DNA of 64,000 nt from Limnanthes douglasii subsp. nivea (lineage: Eukaryota > Streptophyta > Magnoliopsida > Brassicales > Limnanthaceae): NCBI GenBank assembly GCA_036936605.1, contig JAUPFV010000003.1:103487278-103551277 (forward strand), read 5' to 3'. The notes beneath the pieces were generated by a model. That model ran no database searches. It was not told the DNA's origin and worked only from the letters and a program-made list of their open reading frames with translations. The translations under genes were made by a program, and so were the position numbers. This document shows, piece by piece, positions 46,161 through 56,340 of the stretch (position 1 is its first letter; every line of letters begins with the position of its first letter).

Positions 46161-47403
46161 ATTTTCATTTCATGTTGCTATTGTAATTGAACAACTCGTC
46201 TTTGCTGTTTTATAAATAGTACCACTCTTCTTTCCACGAGCAACCGTCATTTCTCTCTTTGAAATCTTCCAATTGTCACCATGGAAGATCGTAGTGTAGC
46301 CTTCGCTAGCCAACTTCCTTACTGAGATTAAGTTCTTCCTCAAATCGGGGATATGCCTAACATCTTTCGGTTCCCAGGCAGACCCATTCAACTTAATCTT
46401 CATAGTACCTTTACCAATAATATCACAAGGTTAATCATCACCAAGATATACATTTTCAAGGTTACCATGAACATACCTCTCGAAGAAGTCTTTCTTCGAT
46501 GTAGTATGGAACGATGCTCCAGAGTCTAACACCCAAGACTCTTCCTTGCTTTCTAGGGAACATATTAACGCATCATCTCATTCTGAAGTGATATTTGCCT
46601 TTGTCTTCTTCTCTTGATCCTATTGTTCTCTTTTGCACTGACTTTTATAGTGCCCGGTCTTCCCACAGTTCCAACACTCGATATTTCTTGACCATCTGAA
46701 ATTTTTAAGATTCTTGGACATGGACCTCCGGTCTCTTGATTTACCTCGAAAGTTGGATTTACCGCGTCTATACCCTCTAGTTAAATTTCTTCCTCTTGAT
46801 TCTGTATTTAAGACTGAGGAAATTTATGACTAATCGGATACTCTCCTTACAATTCTCTTCACTGAGAACTAGGTCACGAACATCATCAAATTTCAACTTC
46901 TTGCTTCCGGACGAGCTACTCACGGCTATGACAATAGCATTCCAACTATCTGGTAGAGAAGACAATAATATCAGTGCTCGTATTTCTTCATCAAAATTGA
47001 TTTCAACCGAACTCAACTAGGTTGTAATTATATTGAGTTCATTGAGGTGTTGAGCTACAGATGTGCCTTCCGTCATTTGCAAATTGAATAAACACCTCAT
47101 CTAGGGAACTTTGTTAGACGCTGATGGCTTCTCATACATACTAGAGAGAGCCTTCATAAGACCCGTCGTGGTTGTTTCCTTTACGATGTTGAAAGCAACA
47201 TTACGGGATAACGTCAACCGGATGACTCCTAGGGCTTGGCTGTCAAGAATGGTCTCTTCATCTTTCATACTCTCTAGCTTCTATCCTGAGAAAGGTTGAT
47301 AAAGTTTTTTCTGGTACAGATAATCTTCAATCTGCATCTTTCAGAGCCCAAAGTCTACACCATTGAACTTTTCGAGTCTCACATTTCCTTCATCTGCAGC
47401 CAT
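46161..47403 (-). pseudogene. Copia-C gag and protease
   Basis: Start ATG 47403 (MAAADEGNVRLEKFNGVDFG). Then EDYLYQKKLYQ, LDSQALGVIRLTLSRNVAFN (47240-47180), VEINFDEEIRALILLSSLPD (47010-46950) and FDDVRDLVLSEEN. An intact CCHC knuckle CWNCGKTGHYKSQC is at 46676-46634. The aspartic protease motif WVLDSGASFHTT is at 46540-46500 and the linker RHIPDLRKNLISVRKLASEG at 46350-46290. Matches Tork/Tnt1-type copia. A few shifts and stops. Confidence 0.8.
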
Positions 47404-47456
47404 TGCTCCCACTAAAATCTGACCTCCTTTGGATCGCTACCAATCCCGATTCTCTT

Positions 47457-48123
47457 ATACTAGTTATAACTTATATACAAATGCGGAATATACAGGCCCT
47501 ATATTCCCTACAAATGGTATCAGAACACCAGGCCCAGACGGAACGCGATGTGGTGGGTGTGATGTGGGTGAAATTCTCAGATGCCAAACATCTTACCAGA
47601 AGCCATGAGCCATAATCAAGGTGAAGGATCTGCTGGATAGATGGAGTATCTCATGGCTCATCAAACAGGTGGCTTAATCAAGGAGCGGTGCAGTGTCATC
47701 TAGAGATGAAGTGTCTGATAGCTCATCAAAGAGGTGTCTTGATTAAGGAGCAGTATAGTGTCATCTGATAGTGAGCAGATAGATCCTCCCTAAAGCTCTA
47801 GAGTTCAGTCTCCTCTTCACCTGACTAGAGTAGACGGATGGAAGTCAATTGAGAGGAGGCTAGAGTGGTACTTTGTTGAAGAGGAGGATTGTTAGGTGCG
47901 ACCAAAGTCCCACATCACACATCGGTTAAAAATGGGAAAGGAATAAAGATGATTATATAAGTTAATAATACATCTTCATTAGTGTGAGGCCTTTTGGAAG
48001 TGGACCAAAAGTAAATCCGTGTGGGCCAGTGGACCCAAAGTGGACAATATCACACTAGTGTGGAGACTGGATTATTCTTACTTATATACAAAGGCGGAAT
48101 ATGCAGGCCCCATATTCCCTACT
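47457..48123 (+). mobile_element. TRIM-like element, left LTR truncated
   Basis: Right LTR 47890-48123 (234 bp, TGTTAGGTGCGACC...ATATTCCCTACT). The left LTR survives only as its last 56 bp (47457-47512, ...TATTCCCTACA). A plus-strand PBS TGGTATCAGAAC follows at 47515-47526 and a polypurine tract GAAGAGGAGGA precedes the right LTR. The 360-bp internal part has no frame but holds a 65-bp tandem repeat (starts 47645 and 47710). The size and LTR start fit TRIM families of plants. No 5S rRNA-like segment, so not Cassandra. Confidence 0.75.
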
Positions 48124-49387
48124 GTGCCTCTAGAAAGAGAAATTCAGATATGTCAGTGTAATATTCTCCAATTATATGAGAGAAACCACCATTTATTATG
48201 TATATAAAGGTCTAGGTTGAAAGTTTAATTGATGATAATATGCTAGTGTCATTTATCATGTGATTTGATGTACTAACATCAAATAACCAAGTAATATTAA
48301 AATAATTTGCAAATAAAACATTATTATTAGTTTCCATATCAGACTAGCTAACATTCAATAAATTAGGCCTTATAGCAGCATATTTCTTTGCATCTATGTT
48401 CTTTTTTGGTCGCTTTGTAAAATCCCATAATTCTATATACCCAATGACTTCATAATACTTCTATTTTTTTGTCTCTTCTCTCCATAATGGGCACACTCAA
48501 GATCAAGATGCGGAGGTCGATTCTCTTTATAAAACTTCCATGAACCTTGAGCATGTCTATTTTTATAGTTGTGTAACATAACTGAAGACTCAGTTAAAGT
48601 TACTTGAGTTCCCATCACATGTTTGTGAACTAACACCCTTCATATTGTCTGGTAAAACCGCTCCAAACTAAGTGGATTATCTTTTAGGATAATTTCACCA
48701 CACACTTGATCATACATGCTATCCAAACTATATGGGAGCATATTGACCCTAAGATGTCCTACATACTTTTGTAAGAGGACGATAGACTCAATATTTTGTT
48801 CTTTCATTTTGCTGTAGTAATCAATCTTTTGAAAATTTGTTGCTAATTTATCATAATAAGTAGCAAGAGATCGACCAATTTGTTTTGTTGAAACACTTTA
48901 TGTAACTTAAATCTTAGAGTTTCATTAGATGTGTTGGTTTTAATAGCTTCAAGAGATTCCCAGACTTCATTCACAATTTCTAGACAAACATGCATGCACA
49001 TTAATGTCGGTGTACATTGAATCACACAACCATCCCTTAACCTTATCATTACTAGAGCACCAATTTTCATATTTCTCACTTCCTTCTACAAGTTTAATTT
49101 TAGTACCACCAATGTACCCTACATCTTCCATCCATTAATACACATCTTTATAACCTCTTACCAAATGGTGTAATTGTTATAATTTATAGTATTTCCAGTT
49201 AGAAAGGATGCATAAACGTGGTTTACAATTTGCATATTAGAGTTTGAGTTTGACAATACCATTATTGATACCATTGTTGTATCATCATTGGAACTTGTTA
49301 AGCTTTCAACTTGTTAAGATTTCAATTTAAGATTCACAACGAAATTCAATTCAATTCGAAAGAGCCAAGTTTCATTATTGAACCCTA
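48124..49387 (-). pseudogene. Copia-B gag, decayed
   Basis: Minus-strand pieces: KIGALVMIRLRDGCVIQCTP, CLEIVNEVWESLEAIKTNTS (48960-48900), TLRFKLHKVFQQNKLVDLLL (48900-48850), then SLERFYQTI (about 48670) and HAQGSWKFYKENRPPHLDLE (48550-48500). This is the copia gag pattern (VW..L....S......L...L), followed by a low-similarity tail. Frame broken in several places. Confidence 0.65.
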
Positions 49388-49397
49388 TCTGATACCA
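49388..49397 (-). promoter_or_regulatory. Primer-binding site of Copia-B
   Basis: Minus-strand TGGTATCAGA directly adjoining the 5' LTR, tRNA-Met type. Confidence 0.7.
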
Positions 49398-49507
49398 TGT
49401 ATAAACTAATACAAAAATTTGAGAATGGCTAACTTTATTATGATTACAAAATGTTAAAATATGCTGATTATATAGTTAAAAATTCCTTGGACTCTAAGTA
49501 AGAATAT

Positions 49508-49559
49508 GTGTGTGTGTGTGTGTGTGTATGTGTGTGTGTGTATGTGTGTGTGTGTGTGT
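49508..49559. repeat. (GT)n microsatellite
   Basis: Imperfect GT run with a few TATG interruptions. It occupies the place of the (AT)n in the other LTR. Confidence 0.9.
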
Positions 49560-49862
49560 TTTGAACAGTAACTCATTAATATAAAAATACCATGTGTTAT
49601 CATACTCAACATAAACTTATATCACCGATGGAACGTCAAATTTAAGTTAAAGTTTAAATGTAGTAAAGGTTAAAGTTGATGAACCATTGATGATACAAGT
49701 TTTTGTTGAGTATATTGTCGCGTGACAACTTTACATTAATCAGCAGAGGCAGATGACTAACTTTATCCAAACTGGATAGTTCATGGACTACCACCAGATT
49801 TTTGAAATTTCACGGATTATTGTTCACTAAAATCGATAGTATATGGATGAATTATTGATCAA
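49560..49862. mobile_element. Candidate MITE in the Copia-B 5' LTR
   Basis: Present in only one LTR. Its ends are imperfect inverted repeats: TTGAACAGTAACTCATTAAT at the left and, reversed, TTGATCAATAATTCATCCAT at the right. No clear target duplication, so the element class is open. Confidence 0.4.
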
Positions 49863-50024
49863 TATTATATATATAATTGATTTTTATAGTTAATTGTAGT
49901 CAAAGATTATATAATCTTTGACTATTAATTATATAACTAACTATAGTTAAAGATTATATAATCTATGATCATTCGTCTAATATTTAATAATATATCCAAT
50001 ACTAGGTATATCATATATTTAACA

Positions 50025-50460
50025 ATATAAACCTCCATATTTGTTTCCAACTGTTTAGTAAAAATATGGTTGACAAGACATTGAATACTAGCCTTTACAT
50101 TCTTCTACCAAAACAAATCTACCTTATAAAAATACAAACATCATTTTGTCATGAGTGTAGTATTTTTTTCATCATCTTGATTTGATTATAGCCTGAATAA
50201 GTATCCAAAAATGACAACCACTCGTGACTAGCTATTACATCTACTAATTGGTCAATCTAAGATAAATAAAAAATATCATTAACACAAGTGTGATTTAAAT
50301 CATTAAAGTCAATGTAAATCCTTCACTGTTCATTTTTATTTTTAACTAGCATTAGGTTATCTATCCATGTTGGAGACTTAGATTCGATTATATCTCCTAC
50401 TTTAATTAACCTTCCCTCTTCTTTCACAATAAATTATGTTTTATCTATGAAAATACTCAA
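50025..50460 (-). pseudogene. Tat-IV reverse transcriptase N-terminal half, decayed
   Basis: FIVKEEGRLIKVGDIIESKS (50440-50385), PTWIDNLMLVKNKNEQ (50380-50335), YIDFNDLNHTC (50325), DVIASHEWLSFLDTYSGYNQ (50240-50180), KQLETNMEVYI (50060-50028). The sequence then continues at 39940 on the other side of Copia-B with the DD of the catalytic box. Starts (5') at LINE-C. The first five bases, 50025-50029 (ATATA), are the right TSD of Copia-B. Confidence 0.75.
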
Positions 50461-50472
50461 ACATGGGAAAAG

Positions 50473-51740
50473 TAACTTTGAACCAAGCCACCTTAGCATC
50501 TGAGATTTTTATCTTGCGGTCGGACCAAATAAAGTAACATAGGTACTAGGAAAGATATTTGAGAACCCTCGAAGGGAGAATAAAGATTGAGAACCTGTAT
50601 AATTGGCTAGAAAAAAAACGTATTTGATAAACTGAAGCCGACAAGTGTAAGATATATGCTTGAAGGTTTAAGAACCTATAGGTGAGGTCATGTTATGAAA
50701 AACATAGAAAAAATTAGCATAAGAAAAGCGTCCGTGAGAAGGGGAAGTCCTATATATTTCACACGAAGGGAGACGACCTTTTAACTTAAGATGATGATGA
50801 TATCATTTTTAAGGGTGGGGCTAATCCCGGAGAATAAGATGTGACTTTTAGTAAGACTGACTTAGACCAAAGTGAGAAGAAGTCACCCATATAATCTTTG
50901 ATATAATATAGAAAGTTAAGCTCGTCGTGATAGAAAATCATTAAATCGTCTACAAAAAATGTAGGTTTACTATTTTAGGCTTATGATATTTCTAGTATAA
51001 TTTAAAATATCAGTCATTGCTTTTATCCTTGAGAATTGTGAATTAGACTTCCCTACCATGAAAATTATCATTAGAATCATCATTAATGTTAATACTATAA
51101 GAGAGATTGTAATCCAAGAGATCATCGAATCTAGGAAGTCCATGGTAATAATGATATAAAAAATGAGGTACCAACAAATATTGTCAAAGGCGTTCATAAC
51201 ATCGATTTTTAGAATGACCCTCTTGCCTTTGCACTTTATGTGATAATCCTGATAAGTTCTTGGGAAAGAAAGATATTGTCGGAGATGCTTCTCTCGGAAA
51301 CGAAAGTCGGTTGAGATTTGTCAATCAAGTAAGGAAAATCATCTTTAATTTTGTATACGAGATTACAAAACGTAGTATGCCTGAAATTTGTAGCATATAA
51401 GATGGAGGTCCTTTTTAGAAATAAAGGCAATGGAGGTGGAATTCTCATATGGCTCCAAATTTTCAGAGTTGAAGAACTTAAGAACCTCGTTGCAGATATC
51501 CTTACCCACAATGTTCCAATAGTTTTTAAAGAAACTAGAGTTGAAACCATCAGGTCTTAAAGATTTATTGATATTAATATTTAGTAAAGTAGTTTTAATC
51601 TCATTACATGTTACCGTGCGAATCAATGAGGACCTATCCAGTGTAGTAGCCTTAGTAGTAATAAGAGTTGAAACTTTATTCACGTCTGGGTAACCAGGAG
51701 GGTGCTTGGAACCAAAGAGATAAGAATAATACTTTTAATA
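50473..51740 (-). pseudogene. LINE-C: internal RT fragment of an L1-type LINE
   Basis: Minus strand: LFGSKHPPGYPDVNKVSTLI (51720-51660), NEIKTTLLNININ and FFKNYWNIVGKDICNEVLKF (51540-51480), NLVYKIKDDFPYLIDKSQPT (51360-51310), VLKIDVMNAFDN-like (51200), a stretch around the FxDD box (50950), then KISDAKVAWFKVT (50510-50475). Co-linear with LINE-A ORF2. Both ends are truncated, and the left end abuts Tat-IV RT. Confidence 0.75.
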
Positions 51741-51797
51741 GATTGTTATTAAATATATGTAAGTTATAAATAAATTAATATATATTATTCTAATATA

Positions 51798-51985
51798 GAT
51801 GCTAGATGTTAGATGTGAAACCTAGATGCTACATGTGAGACCTGGTTAAAATAAAAATGTTAGATATGAGACCTAGATGATACATGTTAGATGTGAGACA
51901 TTAATGCTATGTGCTAGAAGTGAGACTAGTGTAAAATGAAAATTCTAAGTGTGATACCTATATGCAAGACCTAGATGTTATATGC
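51798..51985. repeat. Minisatellite block, left arm
   Basis: Units like GATGCTAGATGTGAGACCTA with AAAATAAAAAT spacers. The reverse complement of this family forms the block at 54808-55142. Confidence 0.65.
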
Positions 51986-52694
51986 GTGAATAAGGTTAAA
52001 TGGGCTCGCAAAAAAAAGAATAAAGAATATCGAAAAATATCATTCATGGATCTAGTTTTGTTTGTCTTAAAAAATAAAATCAATGGTACTAATAAAAAAA
52101 AATTCGGATTACATGTTTAAAAGATAAGGATTTTTAAAATTTAAATAAAAAAACAAAAGAAAAAAAAATATACATAGGATTGTATCTTTGATAAAAGAAA
52201 ATATGGTCCAATAATTATTAGTAACTTATATTTTTTCGATAGTAAACAGTAATCAAATTATTGGTTGTGTAATTAACTCGCTCTTTTAAAAAATAACAAT
52301 TACAAAAATAAAAACTATTGAACATGATATACATATATAAATATTGCCCAAAATTATAATGAAACCTATCTTTATTTTGTTAAACTTTTCTATAAAATTT
52401 GAAAGTAGAAAATATATATTTTTATTCATATAACTTTTATATCCACACGTACATATATAAAAAAATAAAAATAATAATTTATTCTTATGATAATTGTAAT
52501 CAAATATTACATAATATAATCACTAATAATTAATTTTATAAATAGATATAATAAAAAGTTTCATAATATTTTATTGTTAATTTTATAATTAATAATAGTC
52601 GTATAGTATTTTATTTATTTTGTTTATTTTAGTATTAATCTTTTGATTAATTATAGTAAAAAATACTATAAAATTTAATTATTATTTTAATATC
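51986..52694 (-). repeat. AT-rich DNA ending in the Copia-D 3' LTR
   Basis: The right edge TATCTCAACA (52694) is the start, on the minus strand, of a copia LTR (TGTTGAGATATT) directly after the pol stop. The outer edge of the LTR cannot be placed. Confidence 0.4.
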
Positions 52695-54300
52695 TCAACA
52701 CTTTCCTTCAAATCGGTGGATATGTCACATATGCCCAACTTGACAAAAAAATTCAAAACACTCAACTTGAAAGGTTTTAATAATTATATTCGTCAATTAT
52801 TTTTTATAACGAATTTTAGGCAATTCGACAATTTTTCATCCATTTTATTTCTAATAAAGAATATGTCTACATGCGCATGTTTTGTACGATCGTGTTGTTG
52901 AGCACAATCACATTCTATTTTATTATTACAACAGAATCGAATTGGTTGCATAGAAAGAAAATCCAAATAAATTAAAAAAACCTTATATACAATGTTACAC
53001 ACATTTCAAGCGGCATGCCCCTAAATCCAAATTTTATACTTGAATTTGCAAAAACATTTTATTTGTTACATATCCATGTAACGATATTACCACCAACAAA
53101 TGTGAAATATTCCGAATATGATTTTCTATCATTTATTGCTTCAGCCTAGTCAACATCATTATATGCATCCATATTTTGACAATCTACTTTTTCTATAACA
53201 AAAAAATCAAAAATTCGATTTTATATACCTTAAATTGCACATAACACATTCATATTTTGTTCTCCCAAATTATACATAAATTGGCTAACAATACTCAATG
53301 CATAGGCAAGATCTCGTCTAGTGTGCGGTAAGCACATCAATATGTCGACGAGCCTCTAACATGTTCTTTTATCCACACGCATATAATATTTTATTTTATC
53401 AACGAGTCCTTTTCATTTTGAATTCACTTGACAAGTATCTGTAAGAATAAATTACGGTCTAAATTACTCTGATCGTACCTAGAAGACTTGATAGACTTCG
53501 TGAACCTTCCAAACCATGCCCTCATAGATTATCTTAGTTCATAAAATTTTGAAAACAAATTACATACTTTATATGTATGCAATTCTTGAATCATACACCC
53601 TGGTGATAACTCCATGTAAACTTCTTGAGATAACCTATTACACAAAAACAATGTTTACATCAAATTGTTGTAATGGTCGATCCACGTTCGCAATTAGAGA
53701 CAATAAAACTTGCAGTATATTTATTTTAGCTACAATTACGAATACATTAGTATAATGAATTCCATAGGTTCGGATGTATCCTTTTGCCACGAGTATTTTT
53801 TTAAATATTCAATTGTACCATCAGTTTAATGTTTCACGATATAAATTCAGTGATATCAAACTGGGTTTTTTCTTTAAAATGATCAACAAGTTCCAAGGGT
53901 TAATTTTTTACAAGGATTTTTTTTCTCCTTATTCACAACAGTTTTCAACTTTGGTATGCTAAACCTTTCTTTTCTAATTAGAAACATAGAGTAGATAATT
54001 GATTTATAAATGAATTATTTGTTTTAAAAATAATGATGTTTATTTACATAATAACTCATGGGATGTTTTTTGTTTACTAGAAAGTTTATATTCATAATGG
54101 ATTTTCGAATACCCCGGTTGACACGGTGGTAGATGTTTTCTTAGTGGTTCATACACTATTATGATCATCCTTAATAGATAATTGGTTTGCCCTATTAGTT
54201 GTATGTGGTATGAGAGATTCATGTGGCGATTGATCTATAGTTTCATATTTTAGAGTATTTTTATCAATTCATCACCATTATGGTTCAAATTTATATTATT
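52695..54300 (-). pseudogene. Copia-D: Ty1/copia linker, RT and RNase H, heavily decayed
   Basis: RNase H end CDCAQQHDRTKHAHVDIFFI (52915-52850) and KLGICDIST before the stop (52730). Upstream, scattered RT traces and RKHLPPCQPGYSKIHYEYKL (about 54140-54080), which is the region before copia RT. Frames are shattered. Minus strand. Confidence 0.6.
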
Positions 54301-54807
54301 CAAATCTTATCCCCCCATCATTATTATTATTAGGTTTAAAATATTTATTTATTTTTATTTTCATTCAAACTTTTGCATGGTTAAAAAAGTTTAGCTTCCA
54401 TAGAAATTTGCATCTCTAAAAGTTTAGACCACATATCCTAGTTAGTCTCATCACATACGATTCTCATATTGAATAATAAATATTTTATTAGTATTTAATT
54501 ATTATTAATTGGTCTAGTTACTATGTAAGACTCAACCAAGAATTCAATTAAGGGAAACTATCCAAAAAATACAAGTTACTAATAGCTACATGGATCATAT
54601 TTTTTACCTAAAATACTTTTGAATACAAAATATCAAACACATGTACCTTCTCTCTTCTTTGATTTTTTGTGATTTAATTTTTTAATACTATGTATCTTTC
54701 ACACCATAATTCATGAAAAATAATCTAAAAGTACCATTGGTTTTTGTAAGACGACAAAGCAAGATTCATGAATGATATCTTTTGAATTTTTTACGAGCAC
54801 ATTTAAT
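54301..54807. other. AT-rich DNA, probably older Copia-D internal sequence
   Basis: No motif that I can name. It continues Copia-D composition up to the minisatellite. Confidence 0.35.
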
Positions 54808-55142
54808 CATGGTTTCGCATCTAGTATCTAGGTCTCGTATCTAGCATTTTATTTTATCATGGTATCGCATCAAGCATCTAGCATCTAAGTCTCGCATCTA
54901 GCAAATAACATCAAGCATCTAGAATCACAGTTTACCATGGTCTCGCATCTAGAATTTAGCATCTAGGTCTCGTGTTTTCATTTTGCCATGGTCTCACTCT
55001 AACATATAGATCTCGGGTCTAGAATTTTTATTTTACATTGATCTCACATATAACATCTAGAATCTAGGATCTAGGTCTCGCGTCTAGAATTTTGATTTTA
55101 CCCTGGTCTTGCATCTAGCAAGGTGCTAGATGTGAGATCTAG
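54808..55142. repeat. Minisatellite block, right arm, inverted relative to 51798
   Basis: Units like CATGGTCTCGCATCTAGAAT and CATCTAGGTCTCG separated by TTTTATTTTA. At 55112-55132 a perfect 9-bp palindrome (CATCTAGCA / TGCTAGATG) marks a switch, and the last bases run in the opposite direction. Confidence 0.7.
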
Positions 55143-55437
55143 GATAGGGATACAGGATACAAGACTTCATCTTTTTCATAAAAAGATGCAGTAAAACCTA
55201 CTTAAAACACATAATTGTTTTCTTTCTCCAAACAATCCATAATCATAAACCTAAAAGTAAATTCTAATTCTAATTATTGTTTTTATCCCTTCACACTTTA
55301 TCGGTTTACATTCCAATTACATTACTCGAATATACCCTTAAAAAACTTACAATTTATCAATTTCATAAGAATCAGTCAAAATTTCATGTTCTTTATCGAT
55401 CAAATCTTTTTTTTTAAATAGTGTCTTAGTGTCGTTT
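55143..55437. other. AT-rich non-coding DNA
   Basis: I see nothing identifiable here. Confidence 0.4.
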
Positions 55438-55580
55438 GTGAAATTGTATTTGGAGAAAAAAAAAAGAAGAATAAAGAAGAAGTTCAATAAAGAGTAGAGT
55501 TGATCGATGAAGAACGTGAAATCCTATTTGGAGAAAAAATTGGAATAATATAGAAGAAGTTCAATGAAAAAATTCAATTT
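55438..55580. repeat. Direct duplication with 78-bp period
   Basis: GTGAAAT-GTATTTGGAG followed by A-rich sequence and AGAAGAAGTTCAAT starts at 55438 and 55516. Copies diverge mainly in the A-runs. Confidence 0.6.
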
Positions 55581-55689
55581 TTAACAAAACTATTAGCCTT
55601 ATGTAGTTAGTAAAGTTATTTGGGTATTAAAAAAATTGGGTAGTATATGAAAAATTTCCAAGTGGCTGGGTGTTAAATGGAAAATTGAT

Positions 55690-56340
55690 ATAGCATGACA
55701 TATCACATGAGAAGAAAACAAATAAAACCAAACAAGGATCTAAAACTCGAGCTTTTTATGTTTCATCTAAACAAGAATAACCTTGATTCGTCCAAGTAGC
55801 CAAAGTGCAGCCTAACCTAGCCTCAAGGCCAAGCTACGGTCACTCACCAAGGTCGCGCCTCATGATGCGACCGTGATAATCCATAGCTATGAAACTATTT
55901 TAGAGAATGACTCGCACGCTAGCGCATTACCCAAATTTGGGAGATTAATAATGCCATGATCAAGTTCTTCTTCCTTCCACGTTAATGATCAGCATGAACA
56001 TCACACCTAACAAGTACAAAAACTATGTATGACACTGTACGAATGAGGCACTCAACACTGTACGACGCCACAGCTAAACATACGTACCGTATTATGATAA
56101 AGCACTGAGAAAGCTAGAAAAGGTTACACCAACGGGGACGCACCTACCTAAGGCACCTTCAAATCAATGCTACTATAAAAAGAGTAAATGAATCATTTAG
56201 ATAGATAGTGAAAGTTAGAGAGAGAGAGAGAGAACATAGCAGATATATAGAATCATATCAGTTGTAATCCTCCTTATGAAATAAATATAAGTGTTTTTCA
56301 AAAACAATATCGAGTTACCGTCTTGTTTGTATTTTTTATC
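55690..56340 (+). repeat. Possible solo LTR
   Basis: A TATA box, CTATAAAAAG (56173-56182), is followed after a GA-rich leader by TTGTAATCCTCCTTATGAAATAAATA, a poly(A)-signal layout typical of plant gypsy LTRs. The flank to 56340 has no PBS. No partner was found, so borders are guesses. Confidence 0.35.

Larger units (their letters stand above)
43798..47450 (-). mobile_element. Copia-C: Tork-like Ty1/copia element with an RT deletion
   Basis: Minus strand: gag from ATG 47403, zinc knuckle, protease, integrase, truncated RT, RNase H, polypurine tract (minus CAAGTAGGAGAT, 44188-44199) and a 3' LTR (about 43798-44187). A degenerate PBS (TTGGTAGCGATCC) lies at about 47430-47442. The 5' LTR is missing; sequence right of 47450 belongs to the TRIM-like element. 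Sits inside Copia-B. Confidence 0.75.
39946..50024 (-). mobile_element. Copia-B: minus-strand Ty1/copia element carrying three further insertions
   Basis: 3' LTR 39946-40275, 5' LTR 49398-50024, PBS (minus TGGTATCAGA) 49388-49397, gag remnant 48124-49387, RT and RNase H 40276-43790. Guests are a MULE (41604-43641), Copia-C (43798-47450) and a TRIM-like element (47457-48123). Protease and integrase are not found between gag and RT, so a deletion accompanied the guests. Target duplication ATATA and continuity of Tat-IV RT across it support the limits. Confidence 0.75.
49398..50024 (-). repeat. Copia-B 5' LTR, enlarged by an insertion
   Basis: Aligns with the 330-bp 3' LTR at both ends (TGTATAAACT...TTTAACA) but is 297 bp longer. 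The extra part is a (GT)n tract (about 49508-49559) and a block of about 300 bp at 49560-49860. Confidence 0.7.
31543..50460 (-). mobile_element. Tat-IV: minus-strand Tat element expanded by nested insertions
   Basis: Own parts: opposite-strand gene (31625-33960), integrase (35030-36001 and 37185-37400), RNase H region (37400-37835 and 38797-39300), RT (39300-39945 and 50030-50460). Guests: sLTR-1 (36007-37179), sLTR-2 (37836-38796), Copia-B with its own guests (39946-50024). Frame order is correct across every guest. NMEVYI at 50030 joins conceptually to YIDDI at 39940, and the integrase finger is cut by sLTR-1. Gag and the 5' LTR are not seen right of 50460, where LINE-C begins. Confidence 0.75.

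Noticed and set aside
47890..48123. Possible Cassandra-type TRIM with 5S rRNA
   Set aside because: The LTR start resembles TRIM families but no 5S-like internal promoter sequence is present.
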